A stretch of 64,000 bases of DNA from Sphingomonas qomolangmaensis. GTDB taxonomy: Bacteria; Pseudomonadota; Alphaproteobacteria; Sphingomonadales; Sphingomonadaceae. The translations under genes were made by a program, and so were the position numbers. The notes beneath the pieces were generated by a model that was not told the DNA's origin, searched no databases, and was given only the letters and a program-made list of their open reading frames with translations. The DNA lies in assembly GCF_024496245.1 (NCBI RefSeq), contig NZ_CP101740.1:248001-312000 (forward strand). Reading direction: 5' to 3'. Shown piece by piece: positions 48,013 to 57,288 of the stretch. Each line of letters opens with the position of its first letter. The first letter of the stretch is position 1.

Positions 48013-50373
48013 ATGAAGCTCGATCGCCGCGTCTTTCTGGGCGGTAGCTCGGCGATGGTCGCGCTGCTGCCGCTGGCGCGCAGTGCCTGGGGGCAGACAG
48101 CGCCGGTCGCGCGGCACACCGTGCGCGGTGCGAGCGGACCGATCGAGATCGTCGAGGATTCGCAGGGCATCCCGCACATCCGCGCCGCGACCAAGCCCGA
48201 TGCGTTTTTCGGCCAGGGCTATGTCGTCGCGCGCGATCGGCTGTTTCAGCTCGACCTCAGCCACCGTCGCAGCATGGGGCGGATGGCCGAGGCGTTCGGG
48301 CCTGACTTCGCGATCCATGACCATGGCGAGCGGCTGTTCCATTTTCGCGGCGATCTGGAGGCCGAGCTGGCGGTGGTGCCGCGCGAGATACTCGATTGTG
48401 CGCGGGGCTATGTCGCGGGGATCAATGCGCGGATCGACGAGGTGATCGCCGATCGCACGCTGCTGCCGCCCGAATATCGCATCCTGGGTGCGCTGCCGCT
48501 GCGCTGGGATGTGCGCGATCTGGTGCTGGCGCGCGGTGCTTCGATCGGCAATGTCGATGATGAAATCCGCCGCGCGCGGCTGGCGGCGATGGGGATGCTC
48601 GAGCTCGACACCTTGGTCGCGCCGCTACGCCCGGCGTGGGAGTTGCGCGTGCCCGAGGGGCTCGATGTGGCGGAGGTTTCCGAAGCCGATCTGGGGGTGT
48701 TGGCGCAGGCCGAGGGGGCGTTGCCGTTCGGCGCCACGCCGACGCCGGTGCGCGATCCCGCCGGCGTGCGGATCGAGCGCGAGAACGCCGGCTCGAACGC
48801 CTGGACGATCGCGCCGGGGCGGAGTGCCACCGGGCGGCCGATATTGGCGAACGACCCGCATCTGGGGATCGGCGGCTTTGCCCCGCGCCATGTTGCGCAT
48901 CTGACCGCGCCGGGGCTCGACGTGATCGGCGGCGGCGCGCCGGGGCTGGCGGGGATCATGCAGGGGCACACCGATCGCTTCGCGTTCGGGCGCACCAATT
49001 CGCACAACGACCAGAGCGACTTGTTCATCCTCGAACTCGATCCCGCCGATCCCGAGCGCTACCGCCACGATGGCGGCTGGAAACGGTTCGTGCAGGTTCG
49101 GGAGGTGATCGCCGCCAAGGGCGCGCCGGCGCGGACGGTGGTGCTTCGCTATTGCGTGCATGGGCCGGTGCTGCTGCACGATCCGGCGCGGGGGCGCGCG
49201 ACGTCGCTGGCGAGCGTCACGATGATGCCCGGCGCGATGGGGGCGTTCGCGATGATCGCGATCAACTTGGGGCGCCATTGGGCGGGGCTGAAGGAGGCGT
49301 TCAAGCTGCATCCGTCGCCGACCAATTTCCATTATGCCGATATCGACGGCAATCACGGGTGGCAGGTGATCGGCCATGCGCCGATCCGCGGCGGCGGGCA
49401 TGACGGGTTGCTGCCGGTGCCGGGCGACGGGCGCTACGACTGGCAGGGGCGCTTCGGTGCGGAGAAGCTTCCGAGCGAGTACAACCCGGCCAAGGGTTGG
49501 TTCGCGACCGCCAACCAGAACAACCTGCCCGCCGATTATCCGGTGCCGCTCGCCTTCTCGTTTCGCGAACCCTATCGCTACGAGCGCATCAAGCAGGTGC
49601 TGACGGGGCAACCCAAACACAGCATCACTGATAGCGCGGCGTTGCAGCAGGACGTGCTGTCGACCCCGGCGCGCGAGCTCGTGGCGCTGATCCCGGCGCG
49701 GGTGAGCGCGGCGGCGATGCCCGCGGCGGCGATGTTGCGTGGGTGGGACGGGCAATTGGGGGCCGGGAGCGCGGCGGGGGCGCTGTTCCAGATCCTGTGG
49801 GCAGGGCTGGGCAAACGCGTGCTCGACGTGGTGGTGCCAGTGGAGGCGCGAGAATTGGTGCCCTCGATCGCGGCGGGCGAGCTGATCCGGCTGTTCCGCG
49901 CGCGCGGTCCGGACATGGCCAAGCTGTTCGACGAGGCGCTGGTGGCGGCGTGGGACGAGGCAAAGCGGCTGATGGGGGATGACCCGGCGGCGTGGCGCTG
50001 GGGGAGCCTGCACCAGGTGCGGATCGCGCATCCGCTGGCGCGGCTGCCGGCGATCGCCGCTGCGTTTCCGACGATCGAGGGGGGACAGTCGCCGGGCGAC
50101 AACTACACCGTCAACGCGCGCTGGGTGGCGGCGAACCGTGGCTATCGGACGTCGGGCGGGGCGAGCTATTTGCAGGTGATCGACGTCGGCGATTGGGACA
50201 ACAGCCTGTATCTGAACCTGCCCGGCCAATCGGCCGATCCGCGATCGCCGCATTATCCCGATCATTATGCGCCGTGGATCACCGGGCGGATGCGCAAGCT
50301 GCCGTTCAGTCGCGGCGCGGTCGATGCCGATGCGCGGGGGCGGACGATGCTGGTGCCGGAGGGGGGCGAATGA
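48013..50373 (+). CDS. Penicillin-acylase-family (Ntn) amidase
   Basis: A 786-residue Ntn hydrolase made as a precursor and cut into alpha and beta chains. The N-terminal R-R-V-F-L-G-G-S-S resembles a Tat signal, with a cut after W-G-Q. The autocatalytic nucleophile is Ser261 in N-A-G-S-N-A-W, giving an alpha chain of about 230 residues and a beta chain of about 525. Beta-chain features include N-D-P-H-L, H-T-D-R-F-A-F-G-R-T-N and A-N-Q-N-N-L-P. Family members act on beta-lactams, acyl-homoserine lactones or N-acyl amino acids; the substrate is not evident. Its stop overlaps the next gene. Confidence 0.92.
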   Translation: MKLDRRVFLGGSSAMVALLPLARSAWGQTAPVARHTVRGASGPIEIVEDSQGIPHIRAATKPDAFFGQGYVVARDRLFQLDLSHRRSMGRMAEAFGPDFAIHDHGERLFHFRGDLEAELAVVPREILDCARGYVAGINARIDEVIADRTLLPPEYRILGALPLRWDVRDLVLARGASIGNVDDEIRRARLAAMGMLELDTLVAPLRPAWELRVPEGLDVAEVSEADLGVLAQAEGALPFGATPTPVRDPAGVRIERENAGSNAWTIAPGRSATGRPILANDPHLGIGGFAPRHVAHLTAPGLDVIGGGAPGLAGIMQGHTDRFAFGRTNSHNDQSDLFILELDPADPERYRHDGGWKRFVQVREVIAAKGAPARTVVLRYCVHGPVLLHDPARGRATSLASVTMMPGAMGAFAMIAINLGRHWAGLKEAFKLHPSPTNFHYADIDGNHGWQVIGHAPIRGGGHDGLLPVPGDGRYDWQGRFGAEKLPSEYNPAKGWFATANQNNLPADYPVPLAFSFREPYRYERIKQVLTGQPKHSITDSAALQQDVLSTPARELVALIPARVSAAAMPAAAMLRGWDGQLGAGSAAGALFQILWAGLGKRVLDVVVPVEARELVPSIAAGELIRLFRARGPDMAKLFDEALVAAWDEAKRLMGDDPAAWRWGSLHQVRIAHPLARLPAIAAAFPTIEGGQSPGDNYTVNARWVAANRGYRTSGGASYLQVIDVGDWDNSLYLNLPGQSADPRSPHYPDHYAPWITGRMRKLPFSRGAVDADARGRTMLVPEGGE

Positions 50374-51980
50374 TGCGGCAGGCGATGGTTTCGATGCTGG
50401 CGCTGGCGCTGGCGCTGGCCGGATGCGCCGCGACGGCGGGGAGCGGGCAGCGCGCCGATGTCGTGATCCGCGGCGGCACGCTTTATTCGGGCGGCGAGGG
50501 CGCGGCGGTGGTGGGCGATGTCGAGATCGCGGGTGACCGGATCGTCTATGTCGGGCCTTCGCGCGGGACGGCGGCGGCGCGCGTGATCGATGCGGCGGGC
50601 AAGATCGTCGCGCCCGGGTTCATCGATCCGCATACCCATCCCGACAGCTATATCCGCTCGGCCGACCCGGTGGCGCGGCGCAACCTGCCCTGGCTGGCGC
50701 AGGGGGTGAGCACGATCATCCATGGGGTCGATGGCGGCGGTTCGCCCGACGTCGCTGCCGACGCCGCTCGGCTGGAGGCGAGTGGAATCGGCACCAATGT
50801 CGCGCGCTTCGTGGGGTTCGGCGCGGTACGCGAGGCGGTGTTGGGGCAGAACGATCGCGCGCCGACGCCCGCCGAACTGGCGCAGGAAAAGGCGCTGGTG
50901 GCCAAGGCGATGTGCGAGGGGGCTTTGGGGCTTTCGACCGGGCTGTTCTATGCGCCGCAGAGCTTTGCCACCACCGAGGAGGTGATCGCGGTGGCGCGCG
51001 AGGCGGGGTCGCGCGGCGGGATGTACGACACGCATCAGCGCGATGAATCGAGCTACACGATCGGGCTGCTGGGTTCGACGCGCGAGGCGATCCGCATCGG
51101 GCGCGAGGCCGCGATGCCGGTGCATTTCGCGCATCTGAAGGCGCTGGGGGTAGACGTCCACGGCCAGGCACCGCAATTGATCGCCGAGATCGAGGCGGCG
51201 CGCGCGGCGGGGATCGACGTGACCGCCGACCAATATCCGTGGGACGCATCGGGATCGAGCGTCGATGCCTCGCTGGTGCCGCGCTGGGCGGTCGATGGCG
51301 GGTATCGCGCGATGATCGCGCGGTTCGATCAGCCCGCCACGATCGCGCGGATCAAGCCCGAGATGGCGGAGAATCTGCGGCGGCGCGGCGGGGCCGACAG
51401 CTTGCTGTTGACCAGCGCGGGGCACCCCTGGACCGGCAGGACGCTGGCGCAGATGGGGCAGGCCTGGGGGATCGACCCGATCGATGCGGCGATCCGGATC
51501 CTGCGCGTCGCCAATCCGCGCGGCACCGGCGCTGCGGGGAGCGCGGTCGCGTCGTTCAACATGGCCGATCGCGACATCGACCTGATCATGCGCCAGCCCT
51601 GGGTGGTCACCGGCTCCGACGGATCGGACGGGCACCCGCGCCAATATGCCACCTTCCCCCGGCTCTACGCCGAATATGTTCGCAAGCGCAGAGTGATCGA
51701 TCTGGCGACGATGATCCGGCGATCGACCGGCAAGGTGGCGGATATGTATAAGATCGAACAGCGCGGCTATCTGCGCGCCGGGTATTTCGCCGATGTGGTG
51801 GTGTTCGATCCCGAGGATTATGCGCCGCGTGCGGATTATGTGAATCCGAATGAGCCGGCGGCAGGGGTGACGTCGTTGTTCGTCAATGGCGTGCTGGCGT
51901 TGGAGGATGGCGCGGCGACGGGGGCGACGGCGGGGCGGGCGTTGCTGCGGGCGCGGCCGGCTGGGTGTCCTGCGGCTTAA
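50370..51980 (+). CDS. N-acyl-D-amino-acid deacylase-type lipoprotein
   Basis: A 536-residue amidohydrolase of the D-aminoacylase family. The N-terminus has a lipobox L-A-L-A-G-C (Cys19). The metal motif is P-G-F-I-D-P-H-T-H-P-D, followed by Q-G-V-S-T-I-I and G-A-L-G-L-S-T-G-L-F-Y. The C-terminal catalytic Asp lies in V-T-G-S-D-G-S-D. It would release free D-amino acids from N-acyl forms in the periplasm. Start at 50370 overlaps the acylase stop (ATGA); the codon after it is also ATG (50373). Confidence 0.9.
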   Translation: MMRQAMVSMLALALALAGCAATAGSGQRADVVIRGGTLYSGGEGAAVVGDVEIAGDRIVYVGPSRGTAAARVIDAAGKIVAPGFIDPHTHPDSYIRSADPVARRNLPWLAQGVSTIIHGVDGGGSPDVAADAARLEASGIGTNVARFVGFGAVREAVLGQNDRAPTPAELAQEKALVAKAMCEGALGLSTGLFYAPQSFATTEEVIAVAREAGSRGGMYDTHQRDESSYTIGLLGSTREAIRIGREAAMPVHFAHLKALGVDVHGQAPQLIAEIEAARAAGIDVTADQYPWDASGSSVDASLVPRWAVDGGYRAMIARFDQPATIARIKPEMAENLRRRGGADSLLLTSAGHPWTGRTLAQMGQAWGIDPIDAAIRILRVANPRGTGAAGSAVASFNMADRDIDLIMRQPWVVTGSDGSDGHPRQYATFPRLYAEYVRKRRVIDLATMIRRSTGKVADMYKIEQRGYLRAGYFADVVVFDPEDYAPRADYVNPNEPAAGVTSLFVNGVLALEDGAATGATAGRALLRARPAGCPAA

Positions 51981-51992
51981 CTACCCCCACCC

Positions 51993-52121
51993 CGTTCGTC
52001 CTGAGTAGCGGCTGAGCTTGTCGAAGACGCGTATCGAAGGACATTGCCTCGTGCGCGGGGGCTTCGATACGCGCCCTCGCTACGCCCTTCGGGCTACTCG
52101 GTCGCTACTCAGCACGAACGG
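51993..52121. repeat. Intergenic repeat, family D copy 2
   Basis: It opens with CGTTCGTCCTGAGTAGCGGC and closes with CTACTCAGCACGAACGG, the reverse complement apart from a few changes. Inside, CGTATCGAAGG faces CTTCGATACG. It shares ends and inner motif with 6728-6840. It lies between the convergent deacylase and serine hydrolase genes. Confidence 0.78.
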
Positions 52122-53154
52122 TTGGGGCATTGGCCCCTCCATACTCATCGAACCCCGCAATCACCGCATCCCCCGTCGCCGCACGCAGCGCGACGATGCC
52201 GCTGTCGGCGTGGCGCGTCGGGTGGACCCGGTTGGTGAGCAACGTCCAGCCGATGCCGCGAGCGAAATCGATCCACAGGCCGGTGCCGGTGAAGCCGGTA
52301 TGGCCGATCGTCTCGGCTGAGCAGGCATCGCCGCCGGGCCAACCGTCGAACCGCCGCTCCCAGCCGCACGTGCGGCGTTCGGTGACGGGGGTACGGATCG
52401 CCGCCAGCATCGCGGGCGATGCGCCCGAGCCGTCGAGCAGGCCGCCTGCGAAATCGAGCACGCCGGTGACGGTGCCGAACAGCCCGGCATGGCCGGTGCG
52501 CCCGCCCAGCGCGAAGCAGTTTTCGTCGTGGACCTCGCCCTGCAACACGCGCCCGCGCCAGCTGCAGCGTTCGGTGGCGACGGCCGGGCCGGGGGGTGGG
52601 CCGTAGCTCAGGCCCCGCCCCAGCGGCTGTGAGTCGAGCGGGCCGCCGGTCAGCCGCTCGATCGCGATGCCGAGCAGCAGGAAATTGATGTCCGAATAGA
52701 CCGGCGGGCCATGCCGCCATTCGCGCTGGAGGATGAAGGCGCGCAGCCGGCTGGGATCGTCGCCATAGGTGTAGATCGGTTCGACCGCTGGCAGGTGGGT
52801 ATTGTGCGCGAGACAGTCGCGGAAGGTGAGGCGGCGTTCTGCGGCACCGGCGACGTCGTACTGGCGAAGGTCGGGGATGGCGGTAGTGAGCGGGGCGTCG
52901 AGATCGAGCGCGCCCTGGTCGGCCAGCCGCAGGATCATCGTGGTGGTGGCGATCACTTTGGTCAGCGAGGCGAGGTCGAACCAGTGATCGGGGGTGAGCG
53001 CGGTTTCGCTCGGTTCGCGGCTGGCGAGGCCGGCGAGGCGAGTCGCACGGCGGCCATCGGCGGTGACGATGCCGAGTGTCGCGCCGGGGATGCGGCCAGA
53101 GGCGACGACTTGCGCGGCGGCGGCGAAGGCTTGGTCGGCGATGGCTTCGATCAT
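52105..53154 (-). CDS. Beta-lactamase-fold serine hydrolase
   Basis: A 349-residue class C-like serine hydrolase. The nucleophile motif S-L-T-K is at residues 63-66. The second motif is Y-S-D (153-155) in place of the classic Y-x-N, and a C-terminal H-T-G-F-T-G-T resembles the third motif (H/K-T-G). No signal peptide is seen. Family members are esterases, D-amino-acid peptidases or beta-lactamases. Its 3' end extends into the family D repeat. Its start overlaps the ampG stop by four bases (ATGA). Confidence 0.87.
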   Translation of the reverse strand: MIEAIADQAFAAAAQVVASGRIPGATLGIVTADGRRATRLAGLASREPSETALTPDHWFDLASLTKVIATTTMILRLADQGALDLDAPLTTAIPDLRQYDVAGAAERRLTFRDCLAHNTHLPAVEPIYTYGDDPSRLRAFILQREWRHGPPVYSDINFLLLGIAIERLTGGPLDSQPLGRGLSYGPPPGPAVATERCSWRGRVLQGEVHDENCFALGGRTGHAGLFGTVTGVLDFAGGLLDGSGASPAMLAAIRTPVTERRTCGWERRFDGWPGGDACSAETIGHTGFTGTGLWIDFARGIGWTLLTNRVHPTRHADSGIVALRAATGDAVIAGFDEYGGANAPTVRAE

Positions 53155-54668
53155 GCGGGCAAATCCGAAGCGCGCGGGCGGATGCCCGACAGCGCGGGGA
53201 GGAAGGGGATCGCCGCCAGGCTGACGATGCCCGACAGCGCGAAAAAGCCGTTATAGCCGATCGTGCCGACCATCGCGCCGCCCGCGCCCGACAGCAGCCG
53301 GGGGAGCAGGAAGGCGAAGCCCGACAGGAACGCATATTGCGCGCCGGGGAAGCGCGGGTTCACCAACAGCGATAGATAGACGACGAAGATCGCGCCCGCC
53401 ATGCCGTTGCCGAACTGGTCGGCGCCGGTGGCGATGTAGAGCAACGCCTCGCTCGGCGGTTGCCACGCCAGCCAGACGAAGCCGAAATTGCCGATCGCGG
53501 CGAACACCGCGCCCAGTGCCAGCGTCCATGCCATCGGCCAGCGGGTGACCAGGAAGCCGCCGACGCCGACACCGACCATGCTGGCCGCGAGCGCGATGAC
53601 GCTGTCGGCGCGGCCGATCTGCGCGAGCGTGTAGCCGAGGTCGCGGATCATCGGCTTCGACAAGTTGAGCGCCAGGACGTCGCCCATCCGGTAGATCGAC
53701 ACGAAGCCCAGCAGCACGATCGCGCCGAAGCCATAGCGCCAGAAGAAATCGACATAGGGGCCGATCGCCGCCGATCGGCGGAGGCGCGAGGTGGGCGCGG
53801 CGCGGCGGATTTTTGGCAGCGCGATCGCCATCGCGATGAAGGGCAGCATGCAGATGCCCAGCACATAGGGGGTGACGTTACTCTGGCTGCCGATCCCTGC
53901 GGCGGACGCGGATTCGAGCACGACCCAGCCGAGCGCGGCGGTGACGACCAGCACCAGGGCGAGGATCGCGGCGCTCGCGGCCAGCCCGTGGGCAAGGGCG
54001 GTCCAGCGCCCGTGCGTGCCGGGGCGATCGGGTGCGGTCGCCAGCAGCAGCGGGAAGGGCGCGATCGCGGCGGCGGCGATGCCGAGATAGGCGGCCGACC
54101 AGCCGCTGGCATCGGCGATCAGCAGCGCGCCGCTGCCCGCCGCGACCATCGCCGAGCGATAGCCCCACAGGTTCGCCGCGACGATCGGGCCTTGTTCGTC
54201 CTGCGTCGGCGCAAGCTCGATCCGCCAGGCGTCGGCGGCGACTTCGAGCGTGGTGGTCCAGAAGGCGAGCAGCACCGCGAATAAGGCGGTGACCCCCAGA
54301 CTTTGGTCGCCGGCGGTGAGCGCCATGCCGACCATCGCGCTGAAGATGCCGAGCTGCGACAGCAGGACCCACCCCCGCCTTTTCCCCCAGAAACGCGCGA
54401 AGCCGGGAACGTCGTAGCGATCGAGCAACGGTGCCCACAGGAATTTGAAGGTTGGCAGCAGCTGCACCCAGGCAAAGAAGCCGATCACCACCAATGCCAC
54501 GCCATGCGCCTGGAGCCGAAGCGTGAGGACGGTCGAGAACATGTAGAAGGGGAGCCCGGCGGAGAAGCCGAGCAGGCCGAACAACGCCATTCGGGCCTTG
54601 CCCGGCGCGATCGGCGGTATGGTCGCGGGGTGGGGGACTGCCGCCGGGGGCGACGATATCGCGGTCAT
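53151..54668 (-). CDS. ampG: AmpG-like muropeptide transporter (MFS)
   Basis: A 505-residue MFS protein with about 12-14 helices, the AmpG pattern: G-F-S-A-G-L-P-F-Y-M-F-S near helix 1, K-F-L-W-A-P-L-L-D-R-Y after helix 2 and L-A-F-W-T-T-T-L-E-V-A-A-D-A-W-R near helix 5. It would import anhydro-muropeptides for recycling. I place the start at 54668 (M-T-A-I-S-S-P-P-A), rather than 54755. It forms a two-gene operon with the serine hydrolase. Confidence 0.87.
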   Translation of the reverse strand: MTAISSPPAAVPHPATIPPIAPGKARMALFGLLGFSAGLPFYMFSTVLTLRLQAHGVALVVIGFFAWVQLLPTFKFLWAPLLDRYDVPGFARFWGKRRGWVLLSQLGIFSAMVGMALTAGDQSLGVTALFAVLLAFWTTTLEVAADAWRIELAPTQDEQGPIVAANLWGYRSAMVAAGSGALLIADASGWSAAYLGIAAAAIAPFPLLLATAPDRPGTHGRWTALAHGLAASAAILALVLVVTAALGWVVLESASAAGIGSQSNVTPYVLGICMLPFIAMAIALPKIRRAAPTSRLRRSAAIGPYVDFFWRYGFGAIVLLGFVSIYRMGDVLALNLSKPMIRDLGYTLAQIGRADSVIALAASMVGVGVGGFLVTRWPMAWTLALGAVFAAIGNFGFVWLAWQPPSEALLYIATGADQFGNGMAGAIFVVYLSLLVNPRFPGAQYAFLSGFAFLLPRLLSGAGGAMVGTIGYNGFFALSGIVSLAAIPFLPALSGIRPRASDLPA

Positions 54669-54842
54669 CGCGCGGGGGTTCCTGAAGCGGGCAAGGCCGC
54701 ATATCGTCGAGCGATCGGGGCGAACAGTCAATCGCCGTCGCCCGACCGCCGGCACGACTTATCCGCTGCACCCTATGGAGCAAATTGCCGGTCCGGTCGT
54801 TGTCGATCCGAACCGATTTTTTCGCACTAGATGGAGCATCCC

Positions 54843-55343
54843 ATGGCCGACACGCCCAACCCTGCGCTCAAGACCCCGACCGACCTCAAGCCCAACGACG
54901 CCAAGACCGTGGCGCAGGCGCTCAACGGCATCCTCGCCGACAGCTTCGCGCTGTATCTCAAGACCAAGAATTTCCACTGGCACGTCTCGGGCCCGCATTT
55001 CCGCGACTATCATCTGATGCTCGACGATCAGGCGGCGCAGATCCTCGCCACCACCGACGACATCGCCGAGCGCGTGCGCAAGACGGGCAACACGACGCTG
55101 CGCTCGATCGGCGACATCGCGCGCCACCAGACGATCAAGGACAACGACAAGGACTTCGTGTCGGCGACCGAGATGCTCGCCGAACTGCGCGAGGACAATC
55201 TAGCGCTGGTCGAGCTGCTGCGCGAAGCCAAGGACATTGTCGACGAAGCCAAGGACAATGCTACCAGCGGCATCCTCGACGACTGGACCGACCAGGCAGA
55301 AGAGCGCGCGTGGTTCCTGTTCGAGGCCAGCCGCAAGGGCTGA
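54843..55343 (+). CDS. dps: Dps-family ferroxidase/DNA-protection protein
   Basis: A 166-residue ferritin-like four-helix protein that mineralises iron and shields DNA under oxidative or starvation stress. The intersubunit ferroxidase site is F-H-W-H-V-S-G (His45) and D-Y-H-L-M-L-D-D (His57, Asp61). The ATG at 54843 has GGAG seven bases upstream; an in-frame ATG at 54831 has no such site. N-terminal Lys residues could bind DNA. Confidence 0.92.
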   Translation: MADTPNPALKTPTDLKPNDAKTVAQALNGILADSFALYLKTKNFHWHVSGPHFRDYHLMLDDQAAQILATTDDIAERVRKTGNTTLRSIGDIARHQTIKDNDKDFVSATEMLAELREDNLALVELLREAKDIVDEAKDNATSGILDDWTDQAEERAWFLFEASRKG

Positions 55344-55488
55344 TCGAAGCGTGCGGTGATGACAGGCCCCCCGGTTGCCCCCGCGGCCGGGGGTAAGTGC
55401 GTGGGCTGTCCTCCAAGCCGATCGCGCGACGGGCGGAACTTTCGCGGCGTTGGCTCGGTTGGTTTGGTACATAACAGGGAGAATACAG

Positions 55489-55674
55489 ATGATTCGGTGG
55501 GCAGTGATATTTCTGGTGATCGGCCTCGTAATGGCGGTGCTCGGCTTCGGCGGCATCGGCGGTACCTTCATCGAGATCGCCAAGATCCTATTCTTCATCG
55601 CGGTCGCGATCTTCGTCGTGTTGTTGGTGCTTGGGCTGGTGGCGGGCAAGAAGGTCAAGGACACCTTGTCCTGA
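55489..55674 (+). CDS. DUF1328-family small membrane protein
   Basis: A 61-residue protein with two transmembrane helices and Gly-rich turn (G-F-G-G-I-G-G), typical of DUF1328/YtjA, found widely and often stress-induced, of unknown function. The ATG at 55489 has AGGGAGA at a good distance. Upstream, GGAAC at 55435 with CGGTT 16 bases later resembles a general-stress (EcfG) promoter. The ligase gene follows 11 bases after. Confidence 0.8.
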   Translation: MIRWAVIFLVIGLVMAVLGFGGIGGTFIEIAKILFFIAVAIFVVLLVLGLVAGKKVKDTLS

Positions 55675-55685
55675 TCTAGACCGCG

Positions 55686-57281
55686 ATGCGCGCCTTTGCC
55701 GATCTGCTCGATCGGCTGATCTATACTCGCTCGCGCAACGCCAAGCTGGCGTTGATCGGCCACTATCTACGCGAGACGCCTGATCCTGACCGGGGTTGGG
55801 CGCTCGCTGCGTTGACGGGTGATCTCGATCTGCCCGCGGTCAAATCTGGCACCGTCCGCGGGCTGATCGTCGAGCGCGCCGATCCGGTGCTGTTCGCGAT
55901 GAGCCGCGATTTCGTCGGCGACACCGCCGAGACCGTTGCGCTGCTATGGCCCGAAAATCCCGCGCGCGCGGTCAACGCCGAGCCGCTGACCGTCGCGCGG
56001 GTGATCGAGCGGCTGGCGAGCCTGAGCCGCGCCGATGCGCCGGCGGTGCTCGCCGACATGCTCGACCAACTCGACTCGGACGAACGCTATGCGCTGCTCA
56101 AACTCGCCACCGGCGGCTTGCGCGTCGGGGTATCGGCGCGGCTCGCCAAGACCGCGCTGGCGCAGGCGTTCGGAATCGATGTCGAGGCGGTCGAGGAAGT
56201 CTGGCACGGGCTCGACGCGCCCTATGACACGCTGTTCGCCTGGGCGGAGGGGCGGGGAACCCAGCCGAGCACGACCGACATCCCGGTGTTCCGCCCCTTC
56301 ATGCTCGCGCATCCGCTCGACGACACGCAGGTCGATCTGGCCGACTATGCGGCCGAATGGAAATGGGACGGCATCCGCGTTCAGATCGTCCATGTCGCGG
56401 GCGAGACGCGACTCTATAGTCGCGCCGGCGACGACATCACTGACAGTTTTCCCGAGGTCGCGGCCGCCTATCGCACCCCCGGCGTACTCGACGGCGAATT
56501 GCTGGTGAAGGGCGAGGCGCAGGGCGCTGCGCTCGATGAGGGCGGCGGCGCGGCGAGCTTCAACGCGCTGCAGCAGCGGCTGGGGCGCAAGGTGGTTTCG
56601 GCAAAGATGCAGGCCGAGTACCCCGCCTTCGTCCGGCTGTACGACATCTTGTTCGATGGGCCTGAGGACCTGCGCGAGCTGCCATGGCACGCGCGCCGCG
56701 CGCGGCTCGAGCCGTTCGTCGCCGCGCTCGACCCCGATCGCTTCGACCTAAGCCGAGTGATCGACGCCGCCGATTTCGCCGCGCTCACCACGATCCGCGA
56801 CGGCGCGCGCGATTCGGCGATCGAGGGGGTAATGCTCAAGCGGCGCGATTCGCCCTATGTCACCGGGCGGCGCGTGGGGCTGTGGTACAAATGGAAGCGC
56901 GATCCGCTCGTCGCCGATTGCGTGATGATGTACGCGCAGCGCGGCAGCGGCAAACGGTCGAGCTTCTACAGCGATTATACCTTTGGATGCTGGACGCCCG
57001 ACGGCCAGCTGCTGCCGGTGGGCAAGGCCTATTCGGGCTTCACCGACGAGGAGCTGAAATGGCTCGATCGTTTTGTCCGCAACAACACCGTCGCGCGCTT
57101 CGGCCCGGTGCGCGAGGTCGAGAAGACCCTGGTGCTCGAAGTCGCGTTCGATTCAATCCACGCTTCGAAGCGGCATAAATCGGGGGTCGCGATGCGCTTC
57201 CCCCGCATCGCGCGAATCCGCAAGGACAAGCCTGCGGGGGAAGCCGATCACATCGAAACTTTACTGCGCCTCGCGACCTAA
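55686..57281 (+). CDS. ATP-dependent DNA ligase
   Basis: A 531-residue bacterial ATP-dependent ligase of the class sometimes called cisplatin-response ligase. The adenylation motif K-W-D-G has the catalytic Lys at 226. Other nucleotidyltransferase motifs are D-G-E-L-L-V, G-V-M-L-K-R-R and L-W-Y-K-W-K-R-D. An N-terminal helical DNA-binding domain of about 200 residues and a C-terminal OB fold are present. In relatives it sits with a ligase-linked exonuclease and an Lhr-like helicase; neither is next to it here. Confidence 0.92.
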   Translation: MRAFADLLDRLIYTRSRNAKLALIGHYLRETPDPDRGWALAALTGDLDLPAVKSGTVRGLIVERADPVLFAMSRDFVGDTAETVALLWPENPARAVNAEPLTVARVIERLASLSRADAPAVLADMLDQLDSDERYALLKLATGGLRVGVSARLAKTALAQAFGIDVEAVEEVWHGLDAPYDTLFAWAEGRGTQPSTTDIPVFRPFMLAHPLDDTQVDLADYAAEWKWDGIRVQIVHVAGETRLYSRAGDDITDSFPEVAAAYRTPGVLDGELLVKGEAQGAALDEGGGAASFNALQQRLGRKVVSAKMQAEYPAFVRLYDILFDGPEDLRELPWHARRARLEPFVAALDPDRFDLSRVIDAADFAALTTIRDGARDSAIEGVMLKRRDSPYVTGRRVGLWYKWKRDPLVADCVMMYAQRGSGKRSSFYSDYTFGCWTPDGQLLPVGKAYSGFTDEELKWLDRFVRNNTVARFGPVREVEKTLVLEVAFDSIHASKRHKSGVAMRFPRIARIRKDKPAGEADHIETLLRLAT

Positions 57282-57288
57282 ATTGGCC

